A stretch of DNA of 64,000 nt from Bacillota bacterium. GTDB taxonomy: Bacteria > Bacillota > Clostridia > Lachnospirales > Lachnospiraceae. The position numbers and the translations under genes were made by a program. Under the pieces are notes generated by a model, which was given only the letters and a program-made list of their open reading frames with translations, did no database searches and was not told the DNA's origin. Numbering within the stretch: the stretch's first letter is position 1; each line of letters begins with the position of its first letter. The stretch is taken from the NCBI GenBank assembly GCA_023437365.1, contig JAEZGK010000103.1:1-64000 (forward strand), written 5' to 3'. Of the stretch, positions 61,323-64,000 are shown piece after piece.

Positions 61323-62087
61323 TTATTCGGGGTGTGATAAGTTGTTCAAACAAGCCAGCCGGTTAATCTGAGTAGCGATATATCCGGCACCAAAACCGTT
61401 ATCGATATTCACTACCGCCAGACCCTCCGCACAGGAATTCAGCATAGTAAGCAGTGCAGATACCCCGCCGAAGTTCGCACCATAGCCAATAGAGGTCGGT
61501 ACTGCAATGACTGGCTTATCAACCAATCCGGCCACCACTGAGCCCAGCGCTCCTTCCATTCCGGCAACAGCTATCACGCAATTGGCCTTCCTGATTGAAT
61601 CCAGCTGAGACAGCAGTCTGTGAATTCCCGCCACGCCTACATCATAGACTCGGATCACTTCGCTTCCGAAGAATTCCGCTGTCTGCGCTGCCTCCTCAGC
61701 AACCGGTATATCGGAGGTTCCTCCGGTACAGACCACCACACAGCCGGATTTATCCTGTTTCTTCTTTCTTACAGACAGGATTCTGGATATACTGTCATAC
61801 TCCACCATCGGCAGTACCTCCTTCACCTTCTCATACTGTTCCCTGGTAGCCCTGGTGCCGAGTACATTTTTGTCACGTTCATAGAAGCTCTGATAAATCC
61901 CAACCAGATGCTCCATGGATTTTCCTTGACAGAAGATGACCTCCCCAAAACCATTCCGTAAGGTTCTATGATGATCCAGCTTGGCATAGCCCAGATCCTC
62001 ATACGGCAATTTCTTTAACAGCTCCTCCGCTGCCTTAATGTCGATCTCCTTATTCTGAACCTGCTCCAGTAACTTATGAATGTCCAT
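61323..62087 (-). CDS. larB: Nicotinate dinucleotide carboxylase LarB
   Basis: 254 aa. LarB carboxylates and hydrolyses nicotinic acid adenine dinucleotide to start the pincer cofactor. The PurE-like C-terminal domain shows CTGGTSDIPVAEEAAQTAEF, YDVGVAGIHRLLSQLDSI, VIAVAGMEGALGSVVAGLVD, VPTSIGYGANFGGVSALLTM and LNSCAEGLAVVNIDNG, with the catalytic cysteine in LNSC. The N-terminal 100 residues include DHHRTLRNGFGEVIFCQGKS. GGAGAGGAT precedes the ATG. It heads the operon with the nickel transporter; larC and larE face it from the other end and larA is absent. Confidence 0.93.
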   Translation of the reverse strand: MDIHKLLEQVQNKEIDIKAAEELLKKLPYEDLGYAKLDHHRTLRNGFGEVIFCQGKSMEHLVGIYQSFYERDKNVLGTRATREQYEKVKEVLPMVEYDSISRILSVRKKKQDKSGCVVVCTGGTSDIPVAEEAAQTAEFFGSEVIRVYDVGVAGIHRLLSQLDSIRKANCVIAVAGMEGALGSVVAGLVDKPVIAVPTSIGYGANFGGVSALLTMLNSCAEGLAVVNIDNGFGAGYIATQINRLACLNNLSHPE

Positions 62088-62133
62088 ATCCTCTCCTCTT
62101 TCTACTTATGCCTTATGCGTATCGAAACACACA

Positions 62134-62188
62134 TAAAAAAATCATGAAAAAGCATCAGCCATTCTTGGCTGTATGAATCTTCATGATT
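62134..62188 (-). terminator. Terminator/attenuator in the larB leader
   Basis: On the minus strand AATCATGAA and TTCATGATT (62180-62188, 62140-62148) enclose CAGCCA-AGAA-TGGCTG, and a run of seven T follows. It lies only about 46 bases before larB with no other gene upstream for 680 bases, so it probably acts as a transcription attenuator in the larB-nik leader rather than ending another gene. I cannot see a known riboswitch. Confidence 0.6.
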
Positions 62189-62198
62189 CTAATGATAA

Positions 62199-62400
62199 GT
62201 ATCTTCTGTATTCAAATGCTAAAACTCAAATGATAAATATTCAAATGATAAATATTCAAATGATAAATACTCAACTGATAAATATCGTTAGATTATTTAA
62301 TGATTTAATGAATAGAATAATTAAACTACTCCAGGGTCTTCTGACCTGCTTCGATGCCTTCTGGCAATCAAGTACTATGAATAGGATAACACATTTTTAA
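62199..62400 (-). other. larB upstream region with ATTCAAATGATAAAT repeats and two hairpins
   Basis: About seven units of AAATGATAAATATTC-type sequence (62217-62285) precede a GC-richer block with GGTC-TTCT-GACC (62335-62346) and GCC-TTCT-GGC (62356-62365), with CCAG and CTGG outside them, so a small compact RNA fold is possible. A short plus-strand ORF here consists of the repeats and is not a gene. It could be an aptamer feeding the attenuator. Confidence 0.35.
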
Positions 62401-62433
62401 GTTTCGTCAAGTATAAATCTTACTACTAACCTT

Positions 62434-62812
62434 GTAAAATCCTTCAATAAACCTTTTATAATCCTGCAACTAATCATTTATAATCCTTCAACAAATCTTA
62501 TATAATCCTTCAACTAATCTTTTATAATCCTTCAACTAATCATTTGTAATCCTTCAACTAATCTTTTATAATCCTACAGCTAATCTTTTGTAATCCTACA
62601 ACTAATCTTTTGAAATCCTACAACTAATCTTCGTAATCCTAGAACTAATCATTATAATCCTTCAACAAATCTTATATAATCCTACAACTAATCTTTTGTA
62701 ATCCTACAACTAATCTTCGTAATCCTAGAACTAATCATTATAATCCTTCAACAAATCTTATATAATCCTTCAACTAATCATTTGTAATCCTACACCTAAC
62801 CTTTTATAATCA
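62434..62812. repeat. 21-bp minisatellite (TAATCCTTCAACTAATCTTTT type)
   Basis: About 17 degenerate units of 20-22 bp of the pattern TAATCCTTCAACTAATCTTT fill the gap between larB and the DUF3842 gene. Two variants (CCTTCAAC, CCTACAAC) alternate in blocks, and a longer segment of five units recurs (about 62645-62700 and 62725-62780), showing recent duplication. No ORF or gene is supported in this stretch. Confidence 0.85.
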
Positions 62813-62865
62813 ATTGATATTTACTAAATCATGAATGCTCACGTTTATCATACCAAGGCAATCTA

Positions 62866-63321
62866 TCATTTTGTTGAAGGCTCCTTCTTCAAGTCCTCCA
62901 GATATTCCAACGCCTGTTTCACACAAATATCAATATAGCTCTCTGTAGGAGCGCTCATATCAAAAGCCAGGGTAATACTGCAGCGGTTCAACGGTACCAG
63001 AAATTTATGTGCAGAACAGGTGCTTACTGCCTGAGCCATCTCCGGTGTCAGTTCTCCCATCATGGAATTGGCAACAATGATTGCGATCGGACCAAGAATT
63101 AGGTCGGATTGAAGTACGGTTCTCTTGATGGCGTTCTCTCCCGTAGCTCCGATATCAGCTCCGGACTTAATCATATTGCCCGTGGCAGTGGAATTGGTCC
63201 CAAGTGCGCAGATTGTGATACCGCTATCCTTATCGATCTGCTTTCTCAGCTTACTGACAAGACTTCTGCCAATCCCACCACCCTGGCCGTCTATTATCGA
63301 AATCATAAATTCTTTCTGCAT
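62866..63321 (-). CDS. DUF3842 family protein
   Basis: 151 aa, family of unknown function found mainly in Clostridia. The N-terminus FMISIIDGQGGGIGRSLVSK looks like a nucleotide-binding glycine loop, followed by ICALGTNSTATGNMIKSGAD and ILGPIAIIVANSMMGELTPE, both family signatures, and a C-terminal part with KFLVPLNRCSITLAF. GGAGAG precedes the ATG. It is monocistronic and follows the minisatellite. It could bind a small molecule; I do not assign a role. Confidence 0.85.
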   Translation of the reverse strand: MQKEFMISIIDGQGGGIGRSLVSKLRKQIDKDSGITICALGTNSTATGNMIKSGADIGATGENAIKRTVLQSDLILGPIAIIVANSMMGELTPEMAQAVSTCSAHKFLVPLNRCSITLAFDMSAPTESYIDICVKQALEYLEDLKKEPSTK

Positions 63322-63445
63322 GGTGACTCTCCATTCTTTATATGAACATTACATCTTTATATTATAGTATACTAAAAAATTCTATAGAATCCAAGAATTA
63401 TTCTGATCATACCACCTTCCATTCATTGCAGGCCCTGTTTTTAGA

Positions 63446-63484
63446 CAATAAAATAGCCGAACTTATAGTTCGGCTATTTTATTG
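63446..63484. terminator. Bidirectional terminator beside tRNA-Glu
   Basis: A perfect 17-bp stem (63446-63462 and 63468-63484) of the form A/T-rich base plus AGCCGAAC/GTTCGGCT with a 5-base loop. It has T-runs on both strands and lies just downstream of the tRNA gene. Confidence 0.85.
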
Positions 63485-63502
63485 AAAATCTCTTTTTATG
63501 AG

Positions 63503-63574
63503 CAGCTCGTAGGGGAATCGAACCCCTGTTTCCGCCGTGAGAGGGCGGCGTCTTAACCCCTTGACCAACGAGCC
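63503..63574 (-). tRNA. tRNA-Glu (anticodon CTC)
   Basis: The minus strand folds as a cloverleaf: acceptor GGCTCGT with ACGAGCT (one G-U pair at the end), the D arm, anticodon stem CCGCC/GGCGG with loop CTCTCAC giving anticodon CTC, and the T arm with GGTTCGATTCC. Length is 72 without an encoded CCA end. It decodes GAG. It lies in a non-coding gap before a LysE-type gene. Confidence 0.93.
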
Positions 63575-63737
63575 GTATCAAGAACAATATCTATATTATA
63601 CTATAACCGAGAAAAAATCAAGTCCTTTTTTATAGATTTTTTCGAATTGTTTTAGCAATTAATACACTTCGTTACTTCTAACAATAGTAATCCATTTCTT
63701 TCGGTATTAATTATGAAAAACAACGAGACAGATATTG

Positions 63738-64000
63738 CTAACTGCGATCTTTTGACAGCACCAGTCTGAATCCAAATACAATCAACAAGCCGCCTACTAC
63801 AACATTCATTCCGGTAATGATGCTTACCGGTAAAAAGCTGCTGACCGCATTGCCAAGGACTGCAACCAGGCTGAGAAAGGTCAGTGTTGAAAGCACGCAG
63901 CCCAATCCGAACCATAAGAGCTGTTGCTTTTTCAGGCCATTTTGAATAACCTGACTTGAAAATACTCCGCTCCAGAAGATGATAGTCAATGGATTGGATG
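63738..64000 (-). CDS. LysE/RhtB-family amino-acid exporter, C-terminal part (cut by window end)
   Basis: The open frame reaches the window end, so the start is missing. The visible 87 or so residues begin SNPLTIIFWSGVFSSQ, the conserved NP-x-x-x-x-FW block of LysE/RhtB exporters, followed by two further TM helices (LLWFGLGCVLSTLTFLSLVA, ASIITGMNVVVGGLLIVFGF region). The 160 bases between it and the tRNA gene show no gene. A TTG inside this stretch is not a real start. The substrate (an amino acid or derivative) is unknown. Confidence 0.8.
   Translation of the reverse strand, partial: SNPLTIIFWSGVFSSQVIQNGLKKQQLLWFGLGCVLSTLTFLSLVAVLGNAVSSFLPVSIITGMNVVVGGLLIVFGFRLVLSKDRS

Noticed and set aside
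62173..62400. Plus-strand 75-aa ORF upstream of larB
   Set aside because: Its middle is an AAATGATAAATATTC repeat and it lies in a leader region on the other strand; no ribosome binding site.
62434..62812. CRISPR array or short-repeat coding sequence
   Set aside because: Units of 21 bp abut without spacers and show no open frame of interest.
63652..63915. Minus-strand 87-aa ORF overlapping the LysE-type gene
   Set aside because: Out of frame with the conserved LysE sequence and without recognisable features.

Overview
The window looks like the chromosome of an anaerobic Firmicute of the Lachnospiraceae / Clostridium cluster XIVa type. The evidence is the rimP-nusA-ylxR-ylxQ-infB order, purine-rich Shine-Dalgarno sites, moderately AT-rich DNA, an IF-2 with a long Q/G/R/P-rich linker, sigma-A-like promoters, and a nickel-pincer (lar) locus with an ECF nickel transporter. 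This is inference from gene content; no 16S gene is present.

Layout. (1) 150-5903, minus strand: translation/transcription operon rimP-nusA-ylxR-ylxQ-infB, with a promoter and a folded leader at 5930-6055. (2) 6106-11943: a polar amino-acid ABC transporter whose ATPase and permease are separated from a likely binding protein by a divergent marR-MFS efflux pair. A 77-bp palindromic tandem array ending in a large compound palindrome and a 9-bp minisatellite lie between permease and marR. (3) 12052-14151: a serine hydrolase of the beta-lactamase family and a lipid kinase. (4) 14187-53212: a roughly 39-kb surface-glycan locus, all on the minus strand. (5) 53308-55548: a zinc-ribbon gene and a divergent, apparently frameshifted polytopic membrane protein. 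(6) 55605-62087: larC-larE converging on larB-nikMN-nikQ-nikO. (7) 62088-64000: a second minisatellite, a DUF3842 gene, tRNA-Glu(CTC) and a truncated LysE-type exporter.

The glycan locus reads, in transcription order, as several modules: three glycosyltransferases; dTDP-sugar genes rfbA, rfbC, rfbB (no rfbD in the window); a Wzm/Wzt exporter with a C-terminal glycan-recognition domain on Wzt; a methyltransferase with a coiled coil that resembles a chain-terminating ruler; multidomain glycosyltransferases and an epimerase; two giant paralogous membrane proteins (about 1,160 aa) flanking an acyltransferase; a pair of SMR-type flippase subunits and a polyprenyl-phosphate-sugar-synthase-like GT2; a nearly complete nucleotide-heptose pathway (gmhA, hddA, a fused hddC-gmhB) with a GDP-sugar 4,6-dehydratase and a fucose-synthase-like reductase; a module of DUF4956, CotH kinase, beta-helix protein and VTC polyphosphate-polymerase-like protein; and a WbaP-like initiating phosphoglycosyltransferase.

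My working model is a lipid-linked glycan that is initiated by the WbaP-like enzyme, built in the cytoplasm, capped by the methyltransferase and exported by Wzm/Wzt. A (6-deoxy)heptose would be loaded onto undecaprenyl phosphate, flipped by the SMR pair and attached outside by the giant GT-C-like proteins. The most novel parts are these giants, the CotH/VTC/DUF4956/beta-helix module inside a glycan locus, and the 21-residue-unit coiled coil of the methyltransferase. Part 1 calls rest on visible motifs; pathway statements are inference.
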